Of a stretch of DNA of 50,345 nucleotides, positions 22,644 to 32,331 are shown piece by piece. This DNA is from Acidobacteria bacterium 28-9 (GTDB lineage Bacteria; Acidobacteriota; Blastocatellia; Pyrinomonadales; Pyrinomonadaceae): contig MWYY01000062.1 of the NCBI GenBank assembly GCA_002050355.1, forward strand, positions 137,247 through 187,591, read 5' to 3'. Numbering within the stretch: position 1 is the first letter of the stretch; every line of letters begins with the position of its first letter. The position numbers were made by a program, and so were the translations under genes. Under the pieces are notes generated by a model that was given only the letters and a program-made list of their open reading frames with translations, was not told the origin of the DNA and did not search any database.

Positions 22644-23912
22644 ATGTTTTCAAATAAAAAATTCATTCGTCTTTCGGCGACATTTTTGTTATTAGCATTG
22701 CTGGTAATTTGTTCTGAATCAGCAGCGGCGCAGAACAGTAAATTAGCCGTCAGCAACGGTAATCTTGTGAGTTCGACACTGAACGGAACGATGTCTATCG
22801 CGCAGGTTAATCAGCAAATAAAAAAGATATTCGGAACTTCTGTGAGTCCGGCGGCACAGACACTCGATTTATACAAAGTAGATTATCGTTCACGCGACGA
22901 GAAAAACCGCGTCGTCGTTTTAAGCGGGCTAATCGTCCTGCCGCGCGGCGGCGCGCCGAACGGATTAGTTATTTTCAATCACGGAACGATTGTCAATTCC
23001 GCTCTCGCGCCGTCGCGCTTTACCGGAAAATCGAACGCTTCCGAAGCGGAAGTAGCGACTCTGGCGTTTGCTTCCGGCGGCTACGCGGTGGCGATGCCGG
23101 ATTATCTCGGCTTGGGCGACAACAAAGGCGCACATCCGTATCCGCTCGGTGCGGCAAACAGCCTGTCCGCCGTTGACATCATTGAACCGGCGCGAACGCT
23201 TGCCGCGCGTCAAAATACGCAAGTCGGCTCGCGTCTATTCGTTTCAGGTTATTCGGAAGGCGGCGCAGTGGCGATGTGGACGGTGCGCGATTTGGAACGA
23301 AAATCCGGCGCACTTTACGATGTAACCGCAGCCGCGCTTGCTTCCGGTCCGTATGACCTTTCGGACACAACGAGAAAATGGCTACTCGCCGCGCCGACTA
23401 ATCAGCAGGAATTCGTCATCCGGCTTTATCTCGCGTCGTATATGGCTTATTACTTTCACAAAGACAGAGGCGTGAAACTGACCGATTATTTCAAACCGGT
23501 GATGGCTCTGACCATTTCGCAAGCGTTCAAAGGCAATATCTCCAATGAGAATATAATTAAAAGACTCGCATTGGCGGCAGTTCTGATGCGGTCGAAAAAT
23601 TCGCTCGCTAACGTCATTACGCCGCGCTTCAAAAAGGTTCTGGAAACATTAGATGCTTCCGACCCCATAATTCGTGAAATGCAAAAGAGCGACGCTTACG
23701 ATTGGTCGCCGCGCACGAAGATGCTTTTAATCAGTTTGCAAGGCGATAAAGTGGTTGACCCGGCGAACACGGAAAAAACGATGCGGACGATGCGGCGGCG
23801 TGGCATATCCGCAGACACGTTGCGCCAATTTGTGATTAAAGACGCGAGTTTGAACCACATCACGGCAATTGCTCCAGCACTCGCTCAAGCGCGACGTTTC
23901 TTCGACGGTTGA
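22644..23912 (+). CDS. Secreted alpha/beta-hydrolase (lipase/esterase-like)
   Basis: The 422-aa protein has a signal peptide ending near AAAQ (residue 30). The hydrolase core shows VIFNHGTIV (oxyanion region, about 108-117), GYAVAMPDYLGLGDN, and the nucleophile elbow GYSEGG with S204. Late parts include LISLQGDKVVDP (a candidate acid Asp) and SLNHITAIAPAL (the candidate His). The pattern fits the LIP-type secretory lipases and related serine esterases. The substrate cannot be told. It stands alone, 72 bp after mscL. Confidence 0.85.
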   Translation: MFSNKKFIRLSATFLLLALLVICSESAAAQNSKLAVSNGNLVSSTLNGTMSIAQVNQQIKKIFGTSVSPAAQTLDLYKVDYRSRDEKNRVVVLSGLIVLPRGGAPNGLVIFNHGTIVNSALAPSRFTGKSNASEAEVATLAFASGGYAVAMPDYLGLGDNKGAHPYPLGAANSLSAVDIIEPARTLAARQNTQVGSRLFVSGYSEGGAVAMWTVRDLERKSGALYDVTAAALASGPYDLSDTTRKWLLAAPTNQQEFVIRLYLASYMAYYFHKDRGVKLTDYFKPVMALTISQAFKGNISNENIIKRLALAAVLMRSKNSLANVITPRFKKVLETLDASDPIIREMQKSDAYDWSPRTKMLLISLQGDKVVDPANTEKTMRTMRRRGISADTLRQFVIKDASLNHITAIAPALAQARRFFDG

Positions 23913-24086
23913 TTTATCATCCTAAGCGTCGCTCCTTAAAATAAATTACTTACACAAAACTATAAAATCTTTTTGTCTTTTGGACTGGTCTCTAAAATAT
24001 TAAACGGAATAGTAATTGCTTCGAACGTAAATTCTAAACGAGCGTATTGATTCGCTTCAATCTTTTACAAACTTAAGGGGGAAATT

Positions 24087-25076
24087 ATGCAGGTAAAAAA
24101 TATTATGACGAAAAATCCGGCGTGCTGTACACCGGATTCAACTTTACAGGAAGTAGCGCATATGATGGAGATGTATGATTGTGGTTGCATACCGGTTATT
24201 CAAGACCATCAGACGAAGCGTCCAATCGGTACAATTACAGACCGCGATATTACCATACGCGCTCTGGGTGAAAACAAAAATCCGCTTGAAATGAAAGCGT
24301 CCGATATAATGACGACTGAAATTGTTACTGTTACGCCCGAAACCAGCCTTGAAGATTGTCTGAATAAGATGGAAGACAGACAAATTCGCCGCGTACTGGT
24401 AGCGGATAAAAATGGAAGATGTATAGGAATTGTGGCGCAAGCCGACGTTGTAGAACATGGAACGCCTGCATCTCGAACGGCGGATTTTATTCGTGAAGTA
24501 TCCGAATCCGAGCGTCAGCACGACAGAGGATATGAATCGCAGCGTTCACAGCTCAACGAAAGGAGAACGTTTGGTCAAAACAATTATTCATCTTCGCAAA
24601 ATAGACCAAATGAGTTACATAATCGGGAATCCTTTGCGCCGCCGCCGCTTTTAAAAAATAAACCATACCAGCTACAAAACCGGTCAGCAGAAACGCACTA
24701 TAAACCAGCGAAAAAAGAATCGTTTTTTAACAGCAAAATGTTATTAACGCTTTTGGGAACTATTGGTTTAGGCGCGGGTTTAAGATATTATCTCGGTCCC
24801 GAAAGTGAAAACAAACAGCGTCCGTTCACCGGTCGGAAAATCCGAACTTATAACGCGGATGCAGGGAACACGTTAGATACAAAATCCTCTGATTCGTCAA
24901 TTCATTCGCCGACAACCTCAGTTAATACAACAACGTCTTCGACTTCTTCATCAACACAGAAGACAAAAGACAAAGATAAAAGTATTGGCGTAAGTGGCGA
25001 TTCGTTTAATAAAACAAATGACGACAATGATTTGAAACCTATTACCGAGGTTGGACGCACCGCGACCAATACGTAA
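24087..25076 (+). CDS. CBS-domain protein with membrane-anchor-like disordered C-terminal half
   Basis: Residues 7-60 and 73-128 are two CBS domains (IMTKNPACCTPDSTLQEVAHMM and IMTTEIVTVTPETSLEDCLNKM, each ending in GTITDRDI or GIVAQADV). Such pairs bind adenine nucleotides. After residue 140 the protein is rich in Arg, Gln, Asn and Ser. There is a short hydrophobic stretch at about 214-232 (MLLTLLGTIGLGAGLRYYL), then a Ser/Thr-rich tail. The C-terminal half is not known to me. The ribosome site AGGGGG lies before the ATG. A strong terminator follows. Confidence 0.85.
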   Translation: MQVKNIMTKNPACCTPDSTLQEVAHMMEMYDCGCIPVIQDHQTKRPIGTITDRDITIRALGENKNPLEMKASDIMTTEIVTVTPETSLEDCLNKMEDRQIRRVLVADKNGRCIGIVAQADVVEHGTPASRTADFIREVSESERQHDRGYESQRSQLNERRTFGQNNYSSSQNRPNELHNRESFAPPPLLKNKPYQLQNRSAETHYKPAKKESFFNSKMLLTLLGTIGLGAGLRYYLGPESENKQRPFTGRKIRTYNADAGNTLDTKSSDSSIHSPTTSVNTTTSSTSSSTQKTKDKDKSIGVSGDSFNKTNDDNDLKPITEVGRTATNT

Positions 25077-25099
25077 TCTAATTGTAAATCCATAATAGA

Positions 25100-25136
25100 A
25101 TAGAGGACAGTCAATATGGCTGTCCTCTATTTTTTA
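25100..25136. terminator. Bidirectional Rho-independent terminator
   Basis: ATAGAGGACAG (25100-25110) pairs perfectly with CTGTCCTCTAT (25120-25130), followed by TTTTT. On the other strand the run of A before the stem gives only a weak T tail. It lies between the CBS gene (plus) and the convergent FecR-like gene (minus). Confidence 0.85.
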
Positions 25137-25228
25137 GGTGTGAAATTGTCCGACATCCTTACAGAGAAATTAGTTGGTGTAATGGTTATTTATTTTTATA
25201 TAAGATTTTTAAAACTATTACGATTTTT

Positions 25229-25924
25229 TTACCTTATAGGACTAATGGTAGGATTATCCTCGTTATCTGAAGAAACCAGTAGAGCAACAAGCGCAACTCC
25301 GGCTACCGCGCCTAATATACCAACAATAACAGCCGGATTAACTCCGCTTTTAGAAGAGTCGGAATCTGCTGTTTTGTCATCTGTCGTTTGAGGAAAAGTC
25401 TCTCCGCCGGATACTAAAACTTTATTAAACATTGCCTGACCGGTTAAGGTCGTTACTCGCGTAACACCGTTTTCGATTGAAATTTTGACGATGTTTTTTT
25501 GATTTCGATTCGGAGTCGTTATCGCTCCGTCAATTGTAAAAACGTTGATAGCGGTATTCGGTGCGGTTTCGATAATAACCTCACCTGCAAGAAGGTCTCC
25601 GGCAATGCTGGAATTTACAAAAGTTAAATTTATCCTAGTGTTCGGCGAGATTGAGATTGAACCGGTTTGAGCAAACAAAATTTTTGCGCTCGTCAGCGCC
25701 GACGTTGCAACCTCGGACGGCGACATAATCGAACGTCCGCTGACAGCCGGCTGGCGGTCAACCGTTACATATTCTTCACCGCTTGCAGAAGAAGCGTTTG
25801 ATGTAATGGTTAAGTCACCGAAAAGCCTGCCACCGCTGTTTTGAGCCAACAAAAACTCGGGCGAAGCAGCCAAAATTGCAACTAATAAACCGATAGAGAC
25901 AAATATACGGATTCTTGTTTTCAT
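25229..25924 (-). CDS. FecR-like exported protein with C-terminal membrane segment
   Basis: The 231-aa protein begins with a signal peptide (MKTRIRIFVSIGLLVAILAASPEFLLAQ). The middle part (about 50-165) has the repeated beta pattern of FecR-type domains: RSIMSPSEVATSALTSAKILFAQTGSISISPNTRINLTFVN, then GEVIIETAPNTAINVFTIDGAI. A hydrophobic stretch (VNPAVIVGILGAVAGVALVALLV, near 192-214) is followed by a short acidic tail. It could be a periplasmic protein held at the membrane. No sigma factor or FecI partner is nearby. Confidence 0.68.
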   Translation of the reverse strand: MKTRIRIFVSIGLLVAILAASPEFLLAQNSGGRLFGDLTITSNASSASGEEYVTVDRQPAVSGRSIMSPSEVATSALTSAKILFAQTGSISISPNTRINLTFVNSSIAGDLLAGEVIIETAPNTAINVFTIDGAITTPNRNQKNIVKISIENGVTRVTTLTGQAMFNKVLVSGGETFPQTTDDKTADSDSSKSGVNPAVIVGILGAVAGVALVALLVSSDNEDNPTISPIR

Positions 25925-26059
25925 ATGTTTTAAGCCGGTTTTAAAGTAAAGACCATCAAAATCCGGCGCTTGTCTTTATTTAAGTTTTTCGATAGGCGTA
26001 TTGTTAACTCTGAAGCCTAAAGTAACCGTTTCTGCATTTTTAGTCAATACCTTTTGTCT

Positions 26060-26581
26060 TCACGAGAGCGGCGGCGGTTCTTCACCTTCGTTCGGATATT
26101 CGCGGTTAATCATCCGGTAGATACTGAGAATCTCGTCAATCCATTTTTTAGCATCTTCATTGTTCGGGTCATACTTCAAAGCGCGCCGATAATCGCCTAG
26201 CGCCGAAGCGTATTGCCGCGCGTCCGTCAAAGCGATGCCGCGTTTCAAAAACGCCTCCGCAAGAGATTTTTTCGTCGCATCGTCTTTCGGTTTGGCTTTC
26301 AAATCCTTCGTGGTTTTAGCAATTTCCGCGTCAAATGCGCTCGTATCAATCGGATTTCCGCTTTGCGTCCATTTGGTTTTGGTTTCAGATTTCTGAACCG
26401 GCGCAACTGTTTGTGGCGAAACACTTAAATTGCCGTTTTGAGTTTGCGAATGACTGGAAACAATCGGCGAATTGTCCGAACTCTGTGCGGAAACATTTGT
26501 ATTTGCAGTTTGCTGCGCTGTTTTGTCACAGCCGATAAGAGCAAAAGCCAGAAAACTAAAAATTGCAATCTTCTTAAACAT
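26060..26581 (-). CDS. TPR-repeat lipoprotein
   Basis: The signal peptide MFKKIAIFSFLAFALIGC ends in the lipobox LIGC with Cys18 as the lipid site. After a Gln/Ser/Thr-rich linker, residues 90-160 make a tetratricopeptide unit: AEIAKTTKDLKAKPKDDATKKSLAEAFLKRGIALTDARQYASALGDYRRALKYDPNNEDAKKWIDEI. The protein ends EEPPPLS. Such lipoproteins usually mediate protein contacts at the membrane. It is divergent from the Rad50-like gene with 179 bp of AT-rich DNA between. Confidence 0.82.
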   Translation of the reverse strand: MFKKIAIFSFLAFALIGCDKTAQQTANTNVSAQSSDNSPIVSSHSQTQNGNLSVSPQTVAPVQKSETKTKWTQSGNPIDTSAFDAEIAKTTKDLKAKPKDDATKKSLAEAFLKRGIALTDARQYASALGDYRRALKYDPNNEDAKKWIDEILSIYRMINREYPNEGEEPPPLS

Positions 26582-26760
26582 ATAATTTTAATAAAATTGG
26601 GTAAATTATTGTTTACATTGTAACTGTTTCAATCGCAAATTTCATTTCCAAAATTTTATTTTTCAAAATTTGAAGCGGCTTTAGCGAAACACATTTTTTC
26701 TTTACAGAAATTTATTCTAAAATCTAAAGTAAATATAAATCAGAAACCCAAAATTGAAAG

Positions 26761-29442
26761 ATGCACATCACGAAAATTGAATTAGAAGACATCAAATCTC
26801 ACGCGAACGCAAAATTCGAGTTCGAGCGCGGAACGACGGCGATTACAGGCGAAAACGGTGCGGGGAAAACAACGATCATCGAAGCTGTCGCCTGGACTTT
26901 ATTTGATTTGCTCGATTATAAAAAGGAAGATTTCACCAGACGCGGCGCAAAAAAAGGCGTTGTCAACGTAACTTTTCAGAGCGGAATTGACGAGCGCGAA
27001 TACAGAATTTACCGCGACACGGGAACGGGTTATTACGTTTATGACACGCAGCTAAAAATTCGCATTGCCGAAAAAAAAGAAGAAGTTACACGCTTTTTGC
27101 GGCAACATTTGGGCGTCGAAGCCGGAACGGATTTGGAATCTCTTTTTCGCCGCGCCATCGGCGTACCGCAGGGAACTTTCACGGCGATTTTTCTCGAATC
27201 TCCGACCGAGCGGAAAAAGGCTTTCGATAAACTTTTAAAAGTCGAAGAATATCGTCAAGGCGCTGAAAAACTGCGTGAAACAGCGCGTTATATTGACAAT
27301 CAAATCACCGCCGTCCGTGAAAAAATCGCGCGCGCCGAAGGCGAACTCACACGCTTTGAACAAGTCGAAACCGAACAGAAAACTTATGCCGAACAAGCCA
27401 AAACTTTGACGGAAGATTTTGAAAAATTGAATGCCGAAACGACAGAGAAAAGAGGAACTGTAAAGAAGTTTGACGAAACGGAAAGCACTGTCATTGAATT
27501 AAAATCTTCACGCGACAAACTGCAATCGGAAAACAAAAACGCCGAATTTGTGCTGAAACAAAAGGAAAATGAAAAGAATTTAGCCTTTGCAGCGGCTGAA
27601 AAAATCAAACTTGTCGAAAACGATTATAAAATTCACGTTGCGGCTGTCGGAGATTTGAAGAATCTCGAAGCAAAACGTATCGAGCGCGACCTGGTTCGCA
27701 CCGAATTTAACAAAATCGAAAACCGAATCGTCAGCTTGAAAGCCGAGCAAAAATCTTGCGGCGACAATCTGAAAAAAGTTGCGGAAGCGCGCGAAAACAT
27801 TGTCAAAATCGAGCCGCAAGTGCGCGAGCAGGAAAATTTAGAGAAACAGCGCGAGACTCTGCGAACCGATTTGGCGAACGTGAAAGCCGCAGAAAATCAG
27901 GTTTCGAGTTTTGAAGAAAAACTTAAACATCTGCGCGACGAACTCGCTGACATAAACAACAAGATCAAAACTGCCGAACAAAAAAGCGTGGGCGTTGAAA
28001 ACTTTGAAGTTTTGCAAAAGCGCGATATGGAAATTATCGGTGAACTTGCAAAATTCCGCGCCGTCCTCGAACGCGATGAACAATTCGAGCGCGAAGTTCT
28101 GGAAAGTCTCATCAAAAATCATTTTTGCCCGATTGTGTCGCAGAAGTGTTTGAACCTCGAAACGGGAAAAGCGAGCGAAACGCAAATTGGCTTAAAAAAC
28201 GGCGACGGCAAAGCGCAAATCGCCGTTCTCGAAACCGAACAGAAAACGGTTTCCGCGAAACTCATGCAAGCGCGCGAAGCTGAAAAAACTGCTGCTGGTT
28301 TGCCTGCGCTGTTTGAAGATAAAGATAAAACGACCGAACGCGGCAAAAAAATGCGCGAAGAACAAGAAACGTGGCGCGCCCGCGCCGGAAATCTGTCTAA
28401 AATTACATTTGAACTTTCGGAAATCGAAACGAAATCCAATGTTCTGGGAAATCCAAAAGCGAAACTTCTAGCCTTTGAAAACGAAATAAGCCGTGAAAAC
28501 GAAGTAAAGGAAAAGTTATCGCAAACCGAGCAAAATCTTGCTCGTCTGGAAAGCGAAAAAGGCGAATTTACTCAGCAATTATCGCAGTTTGAAGCATTAG
28601 ACGCAGAATGGAAACGCTTGTCCGACGAGCGCGACAAAACGGCAAACGCGCATCGGGAATTTTTGTCGAACGAATCCTTGGCGAAAACTTTGCCGACGCG
28701 CAAAATTGAACTTGCGGACGCTCAAACAGCAGTCGAAAAATTAAAAAAAGATTTGGCGCGAGCCGAAACGAATTTTGAAACGGCAAGCAAAGATTACGAC
28801 CGCGAGCGGCATCTGACCGAAAAGGCTTTGTTGCTCGAAGCCGAAAAACGTCTGGCGGAAACCGGCGCAAATCTTGAAAATGCAAAACGTTACGAAGCAC
28901 AACTGGCGGAAGAATTAAATCGTTTGGCGGAAACTCGCCGCGCGATGCAAGCCGAATTTCTGGAAAAAGAGCGGCTTGAGAAAATCTCCGAAGCGACGGC
29001 GTTTATCCGCGAAACCTTAAAAGAAGCTGCGCCGCGCGTGGCTAGAAATTACGTCTTTCACGTTTCACTGGAAGCCAATCAGATGTTCCGCGAAATTTCC
29101 GATAACGCTGAACGAACACTGAAATGGACGGAAGATTACGGCATTATTTTAGAGGAAAACGGCTACGATAGACCGTTCATCAATTTATCCGGCGGCGAGC
29201 AGATGGCAGCGGCTTTGTCGGTTCGCCTCGCGCTTTTGAAACAATTGTCGGACGTGCGCCTTGCGTTTTTCGACGAGCCGACGACGAATATGGACGCGGC
29301 GCGGCGCGAGCGTCTGGCGGAACAAATCAGCCACATCACCGAGCGCAAAACCTTCGACCAACTTTTCGTCATCTCGCATGACGATACTTTTGAAGGTTAT
29401 GTGGACAATGTTGTTTCGGTCGGAGGAAATGAACCGCAATGA
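26761..29442 (+). CDS. Rad50/SbcC-like SMC-family ATPase
   Basis: The 893-aa protein has Walker A GENGAGKTT (30-38), a Q-loop region VPQGTFTAIFLESPTERK, and two long coiled coils (about 165-445 and 490-760). These meet at a hook C456-PIVSQK-C463, and the C-terminal lobe has LSGGEQ (809-814) and Walker B LAFFDEPTTN (D838, E839), then a D-loop MDAA and an HDD switch. Rad50-type ATPases work with the Mre11/SbcD nuclease on DNA ends. No mre11-like gene is adjacent, and the hook is CX6C rather than CXXC. The closest known relatives would be RecN/SbcC-like proteins, but the architecture is Rad50. Confidence 0.88.
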   Translation: MHITKIELEDIKSHANAKFEFERGTTAITGENGAGKTTIIEAVAWTLFDLLDYKKEDFTRRGAKKGVVNVTFQSGIDEREYRIYRDTGTGYYVYDTQLKIRIAEKKEEVTRFLRQHLGVEAGTDLESLFRRAIGVPQGTFTAIFLESPTERKKAFDKLLKVEEYRQGAEKLRETARYIDNQITAVREKIARAEGELTRFEQVETEQKTYAEQAKTLTEDFEKLNAETTEKRGTVKKFDETESTVIELKSSRDKLQSENKNAEFVLKQKENEKNLAFAAAEKIKLVENDYKIHVAAVGDLKNLEAKRIERDLVRTEFNKIENRIVSLKAEQKSCGDNLKKVAEARENIVKIEPQVREQENLEKQRETLRTDLANVKAAENQVSSFEEKLKHLRDELADINNKIKTAEQKSVGVENFEVLQKRDMEIIGELAKFRAVLERDEQFEREVLESLIKNHFCPIVSQKCLNLETGKASETQIGLKNGDGKAQIAVLETEQKTVSAKLMQAREAEKTAAGLPALFEDKDKTTERGKKMREEQETWRARAGNLSKITFELSEIETKSNVLGNPKAKLLAFENEISRENEVKEKLSQTEQNLARLESEKGEFTQQLSQFEALDAEWKRLSDERDKTANAHREFLSNESLAKTLPTRKIELADAQTAVEKLKKDLARAETNFETASKDYDRERHLTEKALLLEAEKRLAETGANLENAKRYEAQLAEELNRLAETRRAMQAEFLEKERLEKISEATAFIRETLKEAAPRVARNYVFHVSLEANQMFREISDNAERTLKWTEDYGIILEENGYDRPFINLSGGEQMAAALSVRLALLKQLSDVRLAFFDEPTTNMDAARRERLAEQISHITERKTFDQLFVISHDDTFEGYVDNVVSVGGNEPQ

Positions 29443-29738
29443 ACAATTTGATTAAAAGCAAAGTGTTTATCATCGGTTTTCTATGCGGATTTTTGTCCTT
29501 TTTATATTTGGCAGAAGAAATTGACGGGCGAAATAAAGTGCTTTGTTTTGATTGTAAGATGCTGACAGGATTTCCATATTCTTATCATCAAGGAAGTGGA
29601 TAAGTTGAGCCATCACGTTTTTTGTGGTTTGGCTTAATTGCAGATATTTTAATTGCGCTAATTTTTAGTTTTGTAATTGGATTCGTCTTTAAATTCATTT
29701 GGTCAAAAATTGCGTCGCGGCGTTCGCCTCTAAAATAA
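29439..29738 (+). pseudogene. Small two-TM membrane protein gene split by an in-frame TAA
   Basis: The ATG at 29439 overlaps the Rad50 stop (ATGA). The frame gives 54 residues, with a first TM (SKVFIIGFLCGFLSFLYLAEEI) and a CFDC pair, then TAA at 29601-29603. The same frame goes on after the stop for 44 codons: a second TM (FGLIADILIALIFSFVIGFVFKFIWSKIA), then RRSPLK and TAA at 29736. The two halves together look like one 99-residue membrane protein, so I read it as a nonsense mutation or a base error. Translation of the first half alone remains possible. Confidence 0.65.
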
Positions 29739-29741
29739 TTT

Positions 29742-30200
29742 ATGAAGGAAGTTACAATCGTCTGCGACGGCTCGTCTTTGGGAAACGGTAAGGGAAATCC
29801 GCGCGCGGCGGCGATTGCGGTTTTGGGTTATAAAGGTTTTTGGCGTGCGTTTGGCGAGTATTTGGGAAGCGCTACGAATCAGCAGGCGGAGATTGCGGCG
29901 GCGGAAATCGGTTTGCGAAATTTGACCGAACCGTGCAGAGTTCGTGTGTTGAGCGATTCGCGTTACGTTGTACAGACGATGACGGGAAATTTTCGTAAAA
30001 AAGCAAACCTTGATTGGTGGGCGAAACTCGACAAAGCCGCAAGCAAACACAAAATCGAATGGGAATGGGTTAAAGGACACGACGGACACGCGGTTCAGGA
30101 AGTTGCTGATAAAATGGCGCGGCGAATGGCGGAACTCGGAAGAATTGATGAGAGCGTTTTAGACGAAGCGGTAGCGGAAATCGGCGTGGAAGAGATTTAA
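29742..30200 (+). CDS. RNase H-like (ribonuclease HI family) protein
   Basis: The 152-aa protein has the RNase H fold signatures TIVCDGSSLGN with D9, NQQAEIAAAEIGLRNL with E50, VLSDSRYVVQ with D72, and EWVKGHDGHAVQEVADKMA, where H and D of the last motif lie. The usual DExD catalytic set is therefore present, except that the last Asp comes late (VAD). It would cut RNA in RNA-DNA hybrids. The start lies three bases after the broken small gene, without a clear ribosome site (a purine GAAGGA lies after the ATG). Confidence 0.88.
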   Translation: MKEVTIVCDGSSLGNGKGNPRAAAIAVLGYKGFWRAFGEYLGSATNQQAEIAAAEIGLRNLTEPCRVRVLSDSRYVVQTMTGNFRKKANLDWWAKLDKAASKHKIEWEWVKGHDGHAVQEVADKMARRMAELGRIDESVLDEAVAEIGVEEI

Positions 30201-30209
30201 TAATAACTA

Positions 30210-30312
30210 CAAAAGACACAAAAAGAATAAAACAACGCGCAGGAATTAGCTACAGATTTCGTCGAGGAACTCACAGAGAAATGAAACCTCAGATAAGCAC
30301 AGATAAATTCGG
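30210..30312. repeat. CTGTG-type interspersed repeat covering the start of the YCF48-like gene
   Basis: CACAGAGAAATG, CAGATAAGCACAGATAAA and neighbouring boxes are the complements of the ATCTGTG boxes at 769-826. The ATG of the next gene lies within this repeat, and its first ~11 codons (MKPQISTDKF) are repeat-coded. Confidence 0.4.
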
Positions 30313-32290
30313 ATTGGGGCATCTTTTTTTTGCGCTTTTTGTGCTTTTTTGCAGCTGTTTTCCCGTCATTTCTCAAACTCCTATCTTTCAGAAAAGAAAC
30401 GCGCTCGGTTGGGTGTGGCAGAATCCGTTGCCGCAGGGAAATCCGTTGTTTTCAATCCATTTTGCGAAAGATAAGCAAACCGGTTTTGCCGTGGGCGCGG
30501 ATAGTACAATTTTAACTACAACAGACGGCGGTTTTAACTGGAAAAATCAGTTGTCGCCAATTGACGGAACGCTTTCCGGCGTTTTTGCTCTAAGCGATAG
30601 AAAGGCGGTCGTAGTCGGCGCGCGCGGCGCGATTCTTTTAACTGATAACGGCGGAAAAGATTGGCGAAAAATCGAATCCAATGTCAAAGACCATCTTTAC
30701 AGCGTTTCTATGACAGGCGAAGATTTGCAGACGGGCTGGACGGTTGGGACATACGGAAAAATTCTGAAAACGACGACCGGCGGTGAATTCTGGGAAATTC
30801 AAAAGAGCGAAACGACCGAGCAGTTTTTGAAAGTAGCGGCTTTTGACGCGCAGAAGAGCGTTATTGCCGGTATGAACGGCACGATTTTGACGACCAGAGA
30901 CGGCGGCAAAAACTGGAAGTTAAATAAGCCGTGCGAAAACGCTTTAATGTCGAGTGCAGCATATCTATCGGCGGAAAAAATTGTCGCTATCGGTTACGAC
31001 GGTTGTGTTGCGCAAAGTGTGGACGGCGGCGAGACGTTTCAAAAAATCAACATTTTCAGCCGCGCGGATTTTCTTTCGCTCTCGTTTGCCGACGAAAAAA
31101 ATGGTTCGATGACCGACGCGGACGGAATGGTTTGGCTGACGGGCGACGGCGGAATGACGTGGCTGCCGTTTAATGTGCGGACAAACCCGAAACTCGTTTC
31201 GCTTTGTTTTGCCGACCAATTTACGGGCTGGGCAGTCGGCGAAAGTGGCTTGATAATTCGTTCTGATGACGGCGGTTATAGTTGGCAGCGTTTGAGCGAA
31301 GGCGGACGCGAAAACGTCAATAGTTTGACTTTCTTTGACGGAAATACCGGCTGGGCGAGCGGCACGCGGGGCAGAATTTGGATTACCAGCGATGGCGGAG
31401 AAGACTGGCTTCCCGTCTATTCCGGGACGGAAGAAAATCTTAATGCGCTGGATTTCGTCAATGCCGAACGCGGCTGGGTTGTTGGCGATAAAGGCACTGT
31501 TTTGCGAACTAAAAACGGCGGTGCAAGTTGGGGAAAAGGCATTTCAAACGTTACGGAAGATCTGCTCGGCGTTTATTTTGTCAGCGAAAAAATCGGTTTT
31601 GCGGTTGGCTCCGGCGGCTTGATTCTGCGGTCTGATTCAGGGGGCGCGTATTGGGAGAAAAAAGAATCCGGAACCAATGTCTTGCTCGAAGACGTGAAGT
31701 TTTCCGGCGAAAAACACGGCATTACCGTCGGCGACAAAGGCACGATTTTAATCACTGATGACGGCGGTTTGACTTGGAAAAAAATCAAAACAAATTTAAA
31801 AGAAAACCTTTACGCGCTCTCTTTTTATGATGAAAAATACGGTTTTGCGGTCGGCGCAAACGGCACGATTTTGCGAACCGAAGACGGCGGCTTGACGTGG
31901 TCAGACCAGGAATCGCCGGTGAAGATGAATCTCTACGCGGTAACGAGTTTCCGGCGCAGCGAAGCAGTCATCGCGGGGGAATTGGGAACTGTTTTGCGAA
32001 CGCTCGACGGCGGCAAAACCTGGGAAATTCAGCCGAATATCACGAGTAATTCTTTGCAGGCAGTTGTTTATCGCGGCGGCTCGGAGCTTTGGGTTGCCGG
32101 TCGCGGCGGCTCGATTCTGCGGCGCTCCGAGTCGTTTTCGACCAGAAAAATTTTGCCGCAACTCAAATCCGCGCCAATTTTGCGCTCTTCAAGTATTCGG
32201 AAAGGCAAGCCGAAACCGCGAACGCCGTTGCTGACAATTACCGACGACGGTGATATTCCGCCTGCGACACCGCCAAAAAAAGAGAATTAA
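30281..32290 (+). CDS. Secreted YCF48-like multi-blade propeller protein
   Basis: The 669-aa protein has an N-terminal hydrophobic stretch (LGHLFFALFVLFCSCFPVIS) as a likely signal peptide. A long series of ~42-residue units follows, of the type GFAVGADSTILTTTDGGFNWK, GWTVGTYGKILKTTTGGEFW, GWAVGESGLIIRSDDGGYSW. I count roughly 13 such TxDGGxxW units. They form BNR/YCF48-type beta-propellers; the YCF48 family was named from photosystem II assembly in cyanobacteria, but many non-photosynthetic bacteria have such proteins. The tail after residue 635 is Pro-rich. The first codons are repeat-derived, so the true start may lie nearer the signal peptide. Confidence 0.82.
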   Translation: MKPQISTDKFGLGHLFFALFVLFCSCFPVISQTPIFQKRNALGWVWQNPLPQGNPLFSIHFAKDKQTGFAVGADSTILTTTDGGFNWKNQLSPIDGTLSGVFALSDRKAVVVGARGAILLTDNGGKDWRKIESNVKDHLYSVSMTGEDLQTGWTVGTYGKILKTTTGGEFWEIQKSETTEQFLKVAAFDAQKSVIAGMNGTILTTRDGGKNWKLNKPCENALMSSAAYLSAEKIVAIGYDGCVAQSVDGGETFQKINIFSRADFLSLSFADEKNGSMTDADGMVWLTGDGGMTWLPFNVRTNPKLVSLCFADQFTGWAVGESGLIIRSDDGGYSWQRLSEGGRENVNSLTFFDGNTGWASGTRGRIWITSDGGEDWLPVYSGTEENLNALDFVNAERGWVVGDKGTVLRTKNGGASWGKGISNVTEDLLGVYFVSEKIGFAVGSGGLILRSDSGGAYWEKKESGTNVLLEDVKFSGEKHGITVGDKGTILITDDGGLTWKKIKTNLKENLYALSFYDEKYGFAVGANGTILRTEDGGLTWSDQESPVKMNLYAVTSFRRSEAVIAGELGTVLRTLDGGKTWEIQPNITSNSLQAVVYRGGSELWVAGRGGSILRRSESFSTRKILPQLKSAPILRSSSIRKGKPKPRTPLLTITDDGDIPPATPPKKEN

Positions 32291-32331
32291 ACGAAAAATT
32301 GAAAAATTAAATATTCTTTATTTTCCGTATT

